DNA from: Candidatus Rokuibacteriota bacterium
Lineage (GTDB): Bacteria > Methylomirabilota > Methylomirabilia > Rokubacteriales > CSP1-6
Direction of reading: 5' to 3'
DNA: 59,483 bases
NCBI GenBank assembly: GCA_016184125.1
Contig: JACPDG010000065.1
Coordinates: 1-59,483, forward strand
A program made the translations under genes and the position numbers. Below, piece by piece: positions 9,628 to 18,068 of the stretch. The notes below the pieces were generated by a model. The model made no database searches. It saw only the letters and a list, made by a program, of their open reading frames with translations, and was not told the DNA's origin. Each line of letters starts with the position of its first letter. Position 1 is the first letter of the stretch.

Positions 9628-10616
9628 TGCGACGGCACGCCGGGGCGATCGTCCTCTTCGGCCTCGCCGCCGTGGCGCCGCTCGCCACCCGCGACGCCTA
9701 CTTCCTCGACATGATCGTTCTGATCCTCATGTGGGGGGCGATCTCGTCCGCCTGGAACGTCGCGGGCGGCTACGCCGGGCAGGTCTCGCTCGGGCACGCC
9801 GCCTTCTTCGGTCTCGGCGCCTATTCCGCCGCCGTGCTGACGGTCCACTGGGGTCTCTCCCCGTGGATCGGCCTCGTCCTCGGCATGGCGCTCTCCATCG
9901 TGGCCGGCCTGATCATCGGCTACCTGAGCAACCGCCTCCGCGGCCCGTATTTCGTGCTCGCCACGATCGCCTTCGCCCAGGTGCTCCTCATCACGGCGAG
10001 CCGCTGGCGCGAGATGACGATGGGCTCCGAGGGCATCCCGGTCCCGTTCAAGCAGGGCTTCTGGGCCCTCGGCCTCGCCAGCAAGGTCTCCTGGCTCTAC
10101 CTGACCCTCGGCTTCGCGCTGGCGCTCTACCTCGTGCAGGTCTACCTCGAGGTCTCGCGCATGGGCTACCAGCTCGCCGGGGTGCGCGAGGACGAGGACG
10201 CTGCCCAGGCGCTGGGCATCGCGGGCCGCCGGTTGAAGGTGATCGCGATCGCGATGAGCGCCGCGCTCACCTCCGCGGGCGGGACCTTCTGGGCGCAGTA
10301 CGTCGGCTTCGTCGATCCCTTCTACGTCTTCTCGATCGATCTCTCCATCCTCTTCGCCCTCAACACGATCATCGGCGGCGTCGGCACCGCGCTCGGCCCC
10401 TTCCTCGGCTCGATCCTGATCACCTGGCTCGAGCACTACCTTCGCGCCACGCTCTCCGACATCGCGCCGGGCCTGATCGGCGTCCACCTGATCATCTACG
10501 GCTGCCTCCTGATTGTCATGGTCCGGTTCGTGCCCCAGGGCCTCATCGGAGCCCTCGGCGCCCTGTTCACCTGGCGCGCGCGCGCGGCGCAGAGGGAGCG
10601 CCATGCTCGCACTTGA
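9627..10616 (+). CDS. livM: LIV-type ABC transporter permease LivM (cluster B)
   Basis: Permease of 329 residues with the LivM signature GGYAGQVSLGHAAFFGLGAY and the cytoplasmic coupling loop GVREDEDAAQALGI. The start overlaps the livH stop. The C-terminus ends in a short basic tail (RARAAQRERHART). It overlaps the next gene by 14 nt. Confidence 0.93.
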   Translation: MRRHAGAIVLFGLAAVAPLATRDAYFLDMIVLILMWGAISSAWNVAGGYAGQVSLGHAAFFGLGAYSAAVLTVHWGLSPWIGLVLGMALSIVAGLIIGYLSNRLRGPYFVLATIAFAQVLLITASRWREMTMGSEGIPVPFKQGFWALGLASKVSWLYLTLGFALALYLVQVYLEVSRMGYQLAGVREDEDAAQALGIAGRRLKVIAIAMSAALTSAGGTFWAQYVGFVDPFYVFSIDLSILFALNTIIGGVGTALGPFLGSILITWLEHYLRATLSDIAPGLIGVHLIIYGCLLIVMVRFVPQGLIGALGALFTWRARAAQRERHART

Positions 10617-11322
10617 GTCGGTGACGAAGCGTTTCGGCGGCCTCACCGCCGTGGGCGGAGTCTCGCTCGACGTGGACGAGGGCGACCTCGTCGGCATCAT
10701 CGGCCCGAACGGCGCCGGCAAGACGACGCTCTTCAATGTGATCGCGGGCTACTACCGGCCCGAGAGCGGCCGCGTCGTCTTCGAGGGCCGCGACCTCACC
10801 GGGCATCCGCCCCACGAGATCTGCCGCCTCGGGCTCACGCGCACCTTCCAGATCGTCAAGCCCTTCGGCAACCTCTCCGTGCGCGACAACGTGATGATCG
10901 GTGCGCTGACCCGGGTGCGCTCCGTCGCCGCGGCGCGCACCGACGCCGACCGCGTCGTCGAGCGGTGCGGGCTCGGCGACTACGCGGGCGTCGTCGCGAA
11001 GTCGCTCCCCATCGGCCTCCGCAAGCGCCTGGAGCTCGCCCGCGCGCTCGCCACGCGGCCGCGGCTGCTGCTCCTCGACGAGGTCATGGCCGGCCTGAAC
11101 CCCGCGGAGCTCGCGGCCATGGTCGAGCTGATCCGGCGCGTCCACGCCGGCGGCGTCACCCTCGTCGTCATCGAGCACATCATGGCGGCCATCATGCGCC
11201 TGACGCGCCGGATCGTCGTGCTCCACCACGGCGAGAAGATCGCGGAAGGCGTCCCCGCCCGGATCGCGCGCGACCCGAAGGTGGTCGACGCCTACCTGGG
11301 CGAGGAGTTCACTCTCGAGTGA
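10603..11322 (+). CDS. livG: LIV-type ABC transporter ATPase LivG (cluster B)
   Basis: ATPase of 239 residues with Walker A GPNGAGKTT, signature region LPIGLRKRLELARAL (a degenerate LivG form), Walker B LLLLDEV and H-loop VIEHIM. AGAGGGAG precedes ATG 10603 by 5 nt. It overlaps livM upstream and shares GTGA with livF downstream. Confidence 0.94.
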   Translation: MLALESVTKRFGGLTAVGGVSLDVDEGDLVGIIGPNGAGKTTLFNVIAGYYRPESGRVVFEGRDLTGHPPHEICRLGLTRTFQIVKPFGNLSVRDNVMIGALTRVRSVAAARTDADRVVERCGLGDYAGVVAKSLPIGLRKRLELARALATRPRLLLLDEVMAGLNPAELAAMVELIRRVHAGGVTLVVIEHIMAAIMRLTRRIVVLHHGEKIAEGVPARIARDPKVVDAYLGEEFTLE

Positions 11323-12065
11323 GCGCGCCGGTGGCCGAACACGGACGGAGGGACGGTGCGCTCCTGCGGCTCGAGGGCGTCGACGCCTTCTACGGCGATC
11401 TCCAGGCGCTCCACGCCGTGGCCTTCGAGGTCTACGAGCGGGAGATCGCGGCCGTCGTGGGCGCCAACGCTGCGGGCAAGACGACGACCCTCCGCGTGAT
11501 CTCGGGGACGCTGCCGTCCCGCACGGGACGCGTCATCTTCCAGGGCCGGGACCTCGCGGACGTCCCCGCGCACCGCCGCGTGGATCTCGGGATCGTGCAG
11601 GTCCCCGAGGGCCGCCGCCTGTTCCCGTTCATGACGGTGCTGGAGAACCTCCTCCTGGGCGCCCACACGCCGGCCGCGCGTGCGGCGAGGGACGGGACAC
11701 TCGAGGAAGTCTACGCCCTCTTCCCCGTCCTCGCCGACCGCAGGGTCCAGCTCGCCGGCTCGCTCTCGGGCGGCGAGCAGCAGATGCTCGCGATCGGCCG
11801 GGCGCTGATGGCGCGCCCCCGGCTGCTGATGCTCGACGAGCCGACCCTCGGCCTCGCCCCGGTGTTCGTGAAGCGGATCTTCGAGATCGTCCGGACCATC
11901 AACGAGCGCGGCGTGACCGTGCTCCTGGTCGAGCAGAACGTCCGCCAGGCCCTGGCCCTCGCCCACCGCGCCTGCGTGCTCGAGAATGGCCGCCTGACCC
12001 TCGCCGGCCCCGCCCAGGCGGTGCTCGCCGACGACCGCCTCAAGCGCGCCTACCTCGGGCTGTGA
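11319..12065 (+). CDS. livF: LIV-type ABC transporter ATPase LivF (cluster B)
   Basis: ATPase of 248 residues. Walker A is GANAAGKTT, with Ala in place of the usual Gly after Asn, a conservative change; the signature LSGGEQQMLAIGRAL, Walker B LLMLDEP and LLVEQNVRQAL are intact. GTG 11319 overlaps the livG stop. It ends cluster B; the opposite-strand block ends 33 bp further on. Confidence 0.94.
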   Translation: MSAPVAEHGRRDGALLRLEGVDAFYGDLQALHAVAFEVYEREIAAVVGANAAGKTTTLRVISGTLPSRTGRVIFQGRDLADVPAHRRVDLGIVQVPEGRRLFPFMTVLENLLLGAHTPAARAARDGTLEEVYALFPVLADRRVQLAGSLSGGEQQMLAIGRALMARPRLLMLDEPTLGLAPVFVKRIFEIVRTINERGVTVLLVEQNVRQALALAHRACVLENGRLTLAGPAQAVLADDRLKRAYLGL

Positions 12066-12098
12066 CGGGGAGCGCCGCCCGGGCTCAGCGGCCGACCT

Positions 12099-12260
12099 TC
12101 ACGAGCGGCTGAACTCGGTCGAGAGGAAGTGCTGGCCGAACACGACGGGGTCGAAGCCGAGGTCGCGCGCCACCCGCACCTGCTCGGTGGTCTCCGCGAA
12201 GCGCTGCACGGGATCGTGAGCGGGCGGGTGCTGGTTCGCGATGAGCAGTCCGAAGCGCAT
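12099..12260 (-). pseudogene. 5' stub of an LLM-class flavin-dependent oxidoreductase
   Basis: Only 53 codons remain. They begin like luciferase-like (LLM) monooxygenases: MRFGLLIANQHPP, then EQVRVARDLGFDPVVFGQHFL, and break off after FLST, where a full protein would continue for about 300 residues. In another frame just downstream the sequence reads VQPLVKVGR then stop, possibly the original C-terminus, so an internal deletion is likely. The start overlaps the stop of the CoA-transferase upstream (TGATG), showing it was the last gene of that operon. Confidence 0.7.
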
Positions 12261-13456
12261 CAGATGATCCCCCTGTCGCGCAGGGCGGCGAGGTCGTCGC
12301 GGGTGAGCCCGAGCCGCCCGCAGTAGATCTCCTCGTTGTGCTGGCCGACCTCGACCGGCCCGGTGCTCTCCACCGTGCCCGGCGTCGCCGAGAGCTTCGG
12401 CACGACGCCGGCCATCGCGAGCATGCCGCCCAGCGGGTTCGGGAACTGGATGATGTTGTCGCGCGCCTTCACCTGCGGGTCGTCGAACAGATCGCGGACG
12501 CTGTTCACCGGCCCGCACGGCACCTCGGCGGCGTCGAGCGCGGCGAGCGCCTCGCGCGCCGTGCGCTTGCCGACCCAGTCCTGGACCATGCCGTCGAGCT
12601 CGACCCGGCGTTCGATGCGTTCCTTCATCGTCGGGAACTCCTGCAGGAGCTCCCGCCGGCCCATCGCGTCTCCCACGAGCCGCTCGAACATCCGGTCGTT
12701 GGTGCAGGCGATCGCGATCCAGCGACCGTCGCCGGCCTGGTAGTGGTTGTGCGGCACCACGTACTCCGTGCCCGACCCGATGCGCTCGCGCACGTGACCG
12801 ACCGCCGCGTACGCCGGGATCATCTCGTCCAGCATCCGCAGCATCGGCTCGTAGAGCGCGACGTCGACCACCTGCCCCTCGCCGGTGCGGTGACGGTGCT
12901 GGAGCGCGGTCAGCGCACCGAGCGCGCCGAGCACGCCGGCGAGATAGTCCGGGATGGTCGGCGTGCCGGGCGAGACCGGCGGCCGGTCCGGATAGCCGGA
13001 GATGTAGCTCACGCCGCTGACCGCGCCGGCGATGCGCCCGAACCCCGGCCGGTCGCGATACGGTCCCGTCTGCCCGAACGCCGAGATCCTCACCATGATC
13101 AGCCCGGGGTTCACCGCGCGGAGGTCGTCCCAGCCGAGGTTCCAGCGCTCCATCGTCCCCGGCCGGAAGTTCTCGGCGAGGATGTCCGCGCGCGCGGCGA
13201 GACGCTTGATCAGCGCCTGGCCCTCGGCATCGCGGAGGTTGCAGGTGATCGACTTCTTGTTGCGCGACTCCGCCAGCCACCAGAGCGAGATCCCGCTGGC
13301 GGCCGGCGTGCCGAGCCGGCGGAGGTCGTCACCGCGGCCCGGCTGCTCGACCTTGATCACCTCGGCGCCGAACTCCCCGAGCACCGTGCAGCAGAACGGG
13401 GCGGCCACGAACGTGGCGAGGTCGAGGACGGTCAGGCCTTCGAGGGCACGGCTCAT
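12260..13456 (-). CDS. CaiB/BaiF family III CoA-transferase
   Basis: Cytoplasmic enzyme moving CoA between acyl groups, 398 residues, normal for the family. The N-terminal GLTVLDLATFVAAPF and GAEVIKVEQPGRGDD blocks and the ENFRPGT motif are typical. Asp170 in TIPDYLAG aligns with the catalytic aspartate of formyl-CoA transferases. The C-terminal GQHNEEIYCGRLGL closely matches the paralog at 16834-18036. The start overlaps the stop of the nucleotidyltransferase gene upstream (ATGA). Substrate unknown; acyl-CoA dehydrogenase in the same operon suggests acid catabolism. Confidence 0.92.
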   Translation of the reverse strand: MSRALEGLTVLDLATFVAAPFCCTVLGEFGAEVIKVEQPGRGDDLRRLGTPAASGISLWWLAESRNKKSITCNLRDAEGQALIKRLAARADILAENFRPGTMERWNLGWDDLRAVNPGLIMVRISAFGQTGPYRDRPGFGRIAGAVSGVSYISGYPDRPPVSPGTPTIPDYLAGVLGALGALTALQHRHRTGEGQVVDVALYEPMLRMLDEMIPAYAAVGHVRERIGSGTEYVVPHNHYQAGDGRWIAIACTNDRMFERLVGDAMGRRELLQEFPTMKERIERRVELDGMVQDWVGKRTAREALAALDAAEVPCGPVNSVRDLFDDPQVKARDNIIQFPNPLGGMLAMAGVVPKLSATPGTVESTGPVEVGQHNEEIYCGRLGLTRDDLAALRDRGII

Positions 13457-14115
13457 CGTGGTGTCATCCCCTGATCAAAGGTTTCGTTGCGCGGCCGCGC
13501 GCACCGGCGCGGGCCGTCGAGGCGGACGATCCAGTCGCGGACGGCGGGAGGGACGAGGCCTTCCCAGCCGTCGTCGGCCGCGATGCGCGCGCGCACGTCG
13601 CGGCCGGAGAGGCGTTTCGGCGTTCCGGTGATCGCGTCGACCTGAAGGCCCGCAGCCCGCAGGCGGCGGACCTTCTCGGCTTCCCATTCGGAGAACACGC
13701 GGACGACGTGCAACACGCGCATCGGGTCATCGAGGAGCGGCCCCGGTCCCTCGGGCCGCTTCCGAGCGCGGGGGGGTGTGGGGGGCCGTGTCGGGGCGCC
13801 CCACGGCAGATAGTGGCGCCAGCGGTCGGGGTGGTGAATCGGGAACGCCACGATCACGAAGCGCTCGGGTTCGACGCCGTCCGCGAGCAGCGCGTCCCGC
13901 ACCATGAGCGTCCGCTCCCAGTAGGTGAACGGGTTCGCGTCCGGCTCGTGACGGCCTGGACTCGTCGGCTCGGGGACGATGACGTCGGGCTCGAAGTTCG
14001 TGATGCCGACGACGAGCGTCTCGCCGCGATCGAGGCCGAGCCGGCAGTACGCCAGGTGCTCGAGATGGAACGGCTGGAAGCGGCCGTGCACCACGACGAA
14101 GCGCGCCGCCGGCAT
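13453..14115 (-). CDS. Nicotinamide-nucleotide adenylyltransferase-like protein carrying an in-frame repeat insertion
   Basis: Nucleotidyltransferase-fold protein of NadM type that should join a nucleotide to AMP. Residues 1-25 carry the ATP-binding block VVVHGRFQPFHLEHLAY with its HxxH-type motif; near the C-terminus LSGRDVRARI matches the second conserved ATP motif. It is 220 residues, longer than the usual 165-180. The excess is a Pro/Arg-rich stretch after HYLPW, encoded exactly by the 78-bp palindromic element at 13727-13804; normal sequence resumes at MRVLHVVRVFSEWEAEKVRRL. It lies between acyl-CoA dehydrogenase (3-nt gap) and CoA-transferase (4-nt overlap). Activity with the insert is untested. 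Confidence 0.8.
   Translation of the reverse strand: MPAARFVVVHGRFQPFHLEHLAYCRLGLDRGETLVVGITNFEPDVIVPEPTSPGRHEPDANPFTYWERTLMVRDALLADGVEPERFVIVAFPIHHPDRWRHYLPWGAPTRPPTPPRARKRPEGPGPLLDDPMRVLHVVRVFSEWEAEKVRRLRAAGLQVDAITGTPKRLSGRDVRARIAADDGWEGLVPPAVRDWIVRLDGPRRCARPRNETFDQGMTPR
13727..13804 (-). repeat. Palindromic element copy R1, inside a coding sequence
   Basis: This copy, in the same orientation as those at 34087 and 35275, has the whole element: tail with CGAGGAGCG, inner hairpin with arms GCGGCCC-type and GGGCCGC, the spacer TTCCGAGCGCGGGG and the outer hairpin ending GGCGCCCCAC. It is 78 bp, a multiple of three, and adds about 26 codons without a stop to the host gene. Conservation with intergenic copies is evident by eye. 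Confidence 0.85.
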
Positions 14116-14118
14116 CCC

Positions 14119-15360
14119 TCACCGGTCCCCGAGGCCGAGGCCGCGCGCGATGAGGTTGCGCTGGATCTCGTCCGTCCCCGCCGGCACGCGCAGGTTGCGC
14201 GCGACGCGGAACAGCGTCTCCACCGGGTTGTCCCTGAGCAGGCCCCAGCCGCCGTGCACCTGCACCGCGCGGTCGGCGATGCGGAAGAAGGCCTCGTCGT
14301 TCGCGACCTTGATGGTCGAGATCAGGCGCACGGCGTCCGGATCGAGTGGGATCGTGTATGGGCCGAGACGGTCGATCTCCCACTGCGCCGCGAGCGACAG
14401 CGACCGCGCCGCGTACCAGTCGAGGTACATGTCGACGACGAGCCGCTGCACGGTCTGGAGCGCGCCGATCGGCGCACCGAACGCCTCGCGCTGGCGCGCG
14501 TACTCGCGGGACCGATCGAGCAGGAACTTGCCCCAGCCGGCGCACATCCCGCCGCGGCACATCCGGCGCCAGTTGATCCAGGTGAGCGCGAGCGGCAGCC
14601 CCTGCCCCACGTCGCCGACGCGGTTGGCGTCCGGCACGCGGACGTCGTCGAGGAAGATCTCGCCGGTGAGCCCGTCGTCCATGATCGTGCGATACGTCGC
14701 GCCGCGCCGGAACCCCGGGCGTGTCGCCTCGACCATGAACACGGTCAGGCTCCGCGAACCGGCGCCGGGCTCCGTCACGGCCACGACCTGTGCGACGTCG
14801 CAGTACTGCGCATTCGTGATGATCGCCTTGTGCCCCCGGATGATCCAGTCGTCGCCGTCACGCACCGCGCGGGTCTTGATGCCGAGCACGTCGGAGCCCG
14901 CCTGCGGCTCGGTCAGCGCGAAGGCCGCGCTCCGGTCGCCTCGCATGAGCGGCTCGAGCAGGCGCCGTCGCTGCTCGGCGCTGAGCGCCAGCAGCATCGG
15001 GTTCGGGCCCTCGGTCCACGCGAGGATCGCGGGCTTCATCCCGAGCCCGTGGGAGTACGCGAATTCCTCGACGAAGAACATCTCCGTGCGTGAGAAACCG
15101 CCGCCGCCGGCGTCCTCCGGCAAGTGCAGGTTGTAGAAGCCGGCCGCCGCGGAGCGGCGCGCGACCTCGCGCTTGATCTCCCACACGATCGGCGACAGCG
15201 TGCCGTCGGGCTCCAGGTTCCACAGGCCGCGCTCCGGCAGGCCGCGCGCCTCCAGCCGGCGCGCGAGCTCGCGCTCGAGCGGCTCGACCTCACGCTCGAC
15301 GAACTGCTTCAGCGCCGCGAGCACCGCCTGGACTCGTGGAGTCGGCGAGAGGTCGACCAT
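14119..15360 (-). CDS. Acyl-CoA dehydrogenase
   Basis: FAD-dependent enzyme oxidising an acyl-CoA to the 2-enoyl-CoA, 413 residues. Visible family motifs are AFALTEPQAGSDVLGIKT (substrate and flavin loop), SREYARQREAFGAPIGALQTV (flavin contact) and the C-terminal VHGGWGLLRDNPVETLFRVAR. It ends in the usual GTDEIQRNLIARGLGL. ATG 15360 gives MVDLSPTPRVQAVL, a normal start for the family; no strong ribosome site precedes it. It heads a four-gene group with the nucleotidyltransferase, CoA-transferase and LLM stub. Confidence 0.92.
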   Translation of the reverse strand: MVDLSPTPRVQAVLAALKQFVEREVEPLERELARRLEARGLPERGLWNLEPDGTLSPIVWEIKREVARRSAAAGFYNLHLPEDAGGGGFSRTEMFFVEEFAYSHGLGMKPAILAWTEGPNPMLLALSAEQRRRLLEPLMRGDRSAAFALTEPQAGSDVLGIKTRAVRDGDDWIIRGHKAIITNAQYCDVAQVVAVTEPGAGSRSLTVFMVEATRPGFRRGATYRTIMDDGLTGEIFLDDVRVPDANRVGDVGQGLPLALTWINWRRMCRGGMCAGWGKFLLDRSREYARQREAFGAPIGALQTVQRLVVDMYLDWYAARSLSLAAQWEIDRLGPYTIPLDPDAVRLISTIKVANDEAFFRIADRAVQVHGGWGLLRDNPVETLFRVARNLRVPAGTDEIQRNLIARGLGLGDR

Positions 15361-15448
15361 CAGCGGACCGCCACCGGCTGATGATCGTGCGACGCCAGGT
15401 GCTCCTGCACCGCGCACCGCGCGGCCGTCACAGGCGACCGGTCCGGCG

Positions 15449-16768
15449 TCATTCGACGTCCTCTGGACGCAGTGGCGTGACCCGCGGCACGCCCAGGCCC
15501 GCGTCCGGCGTCGGGCGGCTACCCAGGAAACGCGCCCGGTCCGCGGCGTTCAGCAGGATCGGCAGCACATCGCGCGCGCGGAGCTGACCGAGGCCGCCGG
15601 CCACCGCGGGACGCTCGCCGAACGTCGTGACGGCGTCGCGACGGACGGTCGGCGCGGAGACTGCGAGCGGCACCGAGTCACCCGTGTGCAGCATCGGCCC
15701 CTGGCTCGGCGTCGCGTGATCCGCCGTCACCGCCACGACGACGTCCTGCGCCCACGGTGCCGCGAGCTCCGCGAGCCCGCGGTCGATCGCCTCGATGACG
15801 TTGCGCTTGGTGACCGGCGAGTGGGCGTGTGCCGCTTCGTCGGCCGCCTTCGTGTGGAGGTGCACGAAGCCCGCGCCTGCCTCCAGTGCCTCGCGGGCGG
15901 CCCGCAGCTTCTCCGCGACCTCCTTCTCTGGATCGTCCACGTACTCCGGCACGTCGACGTAGCGCATGCCGAGCAGCGCGGCGAAGCCCGCGTAGATCGG
16001 CGTCGACGCGATGATCGTACCCTCGACCCCGGCCCGCCGGACGAACGGCGGAAGCGGACGGCGGCGTCCCGTCCACTTCGTCAGCAGCATGTTCATGGGA
16101 TGCGCCCCGCGGGCCCGGCGCCCGGCGTTCACCGGGTGCCCCTCGAGCACGTCGCGCGTCCACAACAGGTACCGGTTGAGGGCGCGCGCCGTGCGCGACG
16201 CGGCGCCGGGATCCCGGGCGCCGGCGAGGGGTTCCACGCGGATCGCCGGCAGCCTCGTGAAGAAGAAGGGGTCGGAGTCGGTGACGTCCTCGCTGCCACC
16301 GTGCAGGGTCAGGAGCGAATCGCTCCTGCCGAGGAACCGCAGCGAGACCGTCACACCGTCGGACTCGAAGGACGACACGCTCGCCACGAGCGCCGCGCAG
16401 TCGTCGTCCTCGTCACGAGGCCACCAGTGGGCGATCTCGAAGCCCGCCGCGGTCGGCGTGACGTGCCGCAGCCCGGCGTGCGTGACGACCGCGTCCATCG
16501 GCACGCCGACGCCGTGGCCCAGCGCCTCCAGGACAGCTCGACCGGGAAACGGGTACGGCGCATAGCCGAAGAGATGGAAGTGCGGCAGCTCGCTCGGCGG
16601 CACGAGACCCGGCTCGATGGGGTACACGAAGCCGGACACGCCACCGGCCGCGATGCGATCCAGGTTCGGCGTCGCCGCCGCCTCGAGCGGTGTGAGGTCG
16701 CCGAGCTCGCTGCACGTCCGATCGGCGACGCCGTCGAGCAGGATCAGCAGGATCGGCCTGCCACTCAC
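15449..16768 (-). CDS. Archaeal-type 2,3-bisphosphoglycerate-independent phosphoglycerate mutase (ApgM family)
   Basis: Predicted glycolytic mutase or related alkaline-phosphatase-superfamily enzyme, 439 residues, the length of ApgM. Metal-binding blocks are ILLILLDGVAD near the N-terminus (the catalytic Ser/Thr would be the Thr in TPNLDRIA), HLHTKAADEAAHAH near residue 300 and TADHATPSQGPMLHTG near 350. The start is GTG 16768. It sits in a block of acid-catabolism genes without other glycolytic genes, so a role on another phosphoester is possible. Confidence 0.78.
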   Translation of the reverse strand: MSGRPILLILLDGVADRTCSELGDLTPLEAAATPNLDRIAAGGVSGFVYPIEPGLVPPSELPHFHLFGYAPYPFPGRAVLEALGHGVGVPMDAVVTHAGLRHVTPTAAGFEIAHWWPRDEDDDCAALVASVSSFESDGVTVSLRFLGRSDSLLTLHGGSEDVTDSDPFFFTRLPAIRVEPLAGARDPGAASRTARALNRYLLWTRDVLEGHPVNAGRRARGAHPMNMLLTKWTGRRRPLPPFVRRAGVEGTIIASTPIYAGFAALLGMRYVDVPEYVDDPEKEVAEKLRAAREALEAGAGFVHLHTKAADEAAHAHSPVTKRNVIEAIDRGLAELAAPWAQDVVVAVTADHATPSQGPMLHTGDSVPLAVSAPTVRRDAVTTFGERPAVAGGLGQLRARDVLPILLNAADRARFLGSRPTPDAGLGVPRVTPLRPEDVE

Positions 16769-16833
16769 CTGCGTATCCGCGTCTCACCGGTTGCACGAGA
16801 CCGCGACAGGGTCCGACGATACCCGCCGTCGCG

Positions 16834-18036
16834 TCACACGACCCCGCGCGCGCGGAGTCCCGCGAGGTCGTCCGTGCTGAGCCCGAGACGGCCGCAGTAG
16901 ACCTCCTCGTTGTGCTGGCCCAGCTCCGGCCCCAGCCACTCGATCTCCGCCGGCGTCGCTCCCAGGCGCGGCACCGCGTTCATGACGGTCAGCGCACCGA
17001 GCACGGGGTCCGGCACCTTCACGAGGCTCCTGCGGGCCTGGAAGTGCGGGTCCGCGAAGATCTGCGCGGCGTCGTACACCGGACCGAGCGCCGCCTCGCA
17101 GGCCTCGAACCGCTTCAGGACCTCGTCGAGCGTGTGCCGCCCGATCCAGTCCGCGATGACGCGGTCCAGCTCCTCGGCGTGCGTCACGCGCGAGGGGTTG
17201 TCCTTGAACCGCGGGTCGGTGATGAGGTCCTCGCGCTCCACGGCCCTCATGATCCGCTCGGCGATCGACTGGGCGCTGCCCGACATCGCGACCCAGCGAC
17301 CGTCGGACGTCCGGTAGGCGTTGCGTGGCGACGAGTCGGCGATGCGGTTACCCGTGCGCCCGCGGACCGTGCCGAGCTGGTCGTACTCGAGCAGCATCGG
17401 CTCGAGGAAGCGCATCAGCCCGTCGTAGAGCGCGAGGTCGATCTCCTGTCCCTCGCCACCGTGGTGATCGCGATGGTAGACGGCGAACATCACCGCGTAG
17501 GCGCCGAACGCGGCGGCGATCCCGTCCGCGAGCGCGAGCGGCGGGAGCGTCGGCGGTCCGTCCGCCTCACCGGTGACGTGCGCGAAGCCGCTCATCGCCT
17601 CGGCGAGCGTTCCGAAGCCCGGCCGCGCCGCGTACGGCCCGCGCTGCCCGAACCCGGTGACGTGGATCATCACGAGGCCGCGATTGATGCGCTTCAGGTC
17701 GGCGTACCCGATCTTCCAGCGATCGAGCGTGCCCGGCCGGAAGTTCTCGACGATGACGTCCGTGCCGGCGACGAGGCGGCGGAAGAGGTCCTGACCCTCG
17801 GGAACGCGGAAGTCGAGGGTGACGCAGCGCTTGTTGCGCGACATCGAGCGCCACATGAGGCCGACGCCGTCCTTCATCGGCCCGAAGCGGCGCATGTTGT
17901 CGCCGCCCTTCGGCTGCTCCACCTTGATCACGGCGGCGCCGTACTCGGCCAGGAACGTGGCGACCCAGGGCCCCGCGCCGAGCGTGGCGATGTCGAGCAC
18001 CCTGAGCCCTTCGAGCGCGCGCGTGCCGTCTGTCAT
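16834..18036 (-). CDS. CaiB/BaiF family III CoA-transferase
   Basis: 400-residue CoA-transferase with GLRVLDIATLGAGPW, IKVEQPKGGDN, VENFRPGT and the catalytic Asp171 in LALADGIAAAFG. Its C-terminal GQHNEEVYCGRLGLSTDDL is very close to the paralog at 12260-13456, so the two probably come from one subfamily. It lies 32 bp after livF of cluster C and is likely co-transcribed. Substrate unknown. Confidence 0.92.
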   Translation of the reverse strand: MTDGTRALEGLRVLDIATLGAGPWVATFLAEYGAAVIKVEQPKGGDNMRRFGPMKDGVGLMWRSMSRNKRCVTLDFRVPEGQDLFRRLVAGTDVIVENFRPGTLDRWKIGYADLKRINRGLVMIHVTGFGQRGPYAARPGFGTLAEAMSGFAHVTGEADGPPTLPPLALADGIAAAFGAYAVMFAVYHRDHHGGEGQEIDLALYDGLMRFLEPMLLEYDQLGTVRGRTGNRIADSSPRNAYRTSDGRWVAMSGSAQSIAERIMRAVEREDLITDPRFKDNPSRVTHAEELDRVIADWIGRHTLDEVLKRFEACEAALGPVYDAAQIFADPHFQARRSLVKVPDPVLGALTVMNAVPRLGATPAEIEWLGPELGQHNEEVYCGRLGLSTDDLAGLRARGVV

Positions 18037-18068
18037 GGGCCGAGTTTCTCCCTTCCCCGCCTCGGGCG

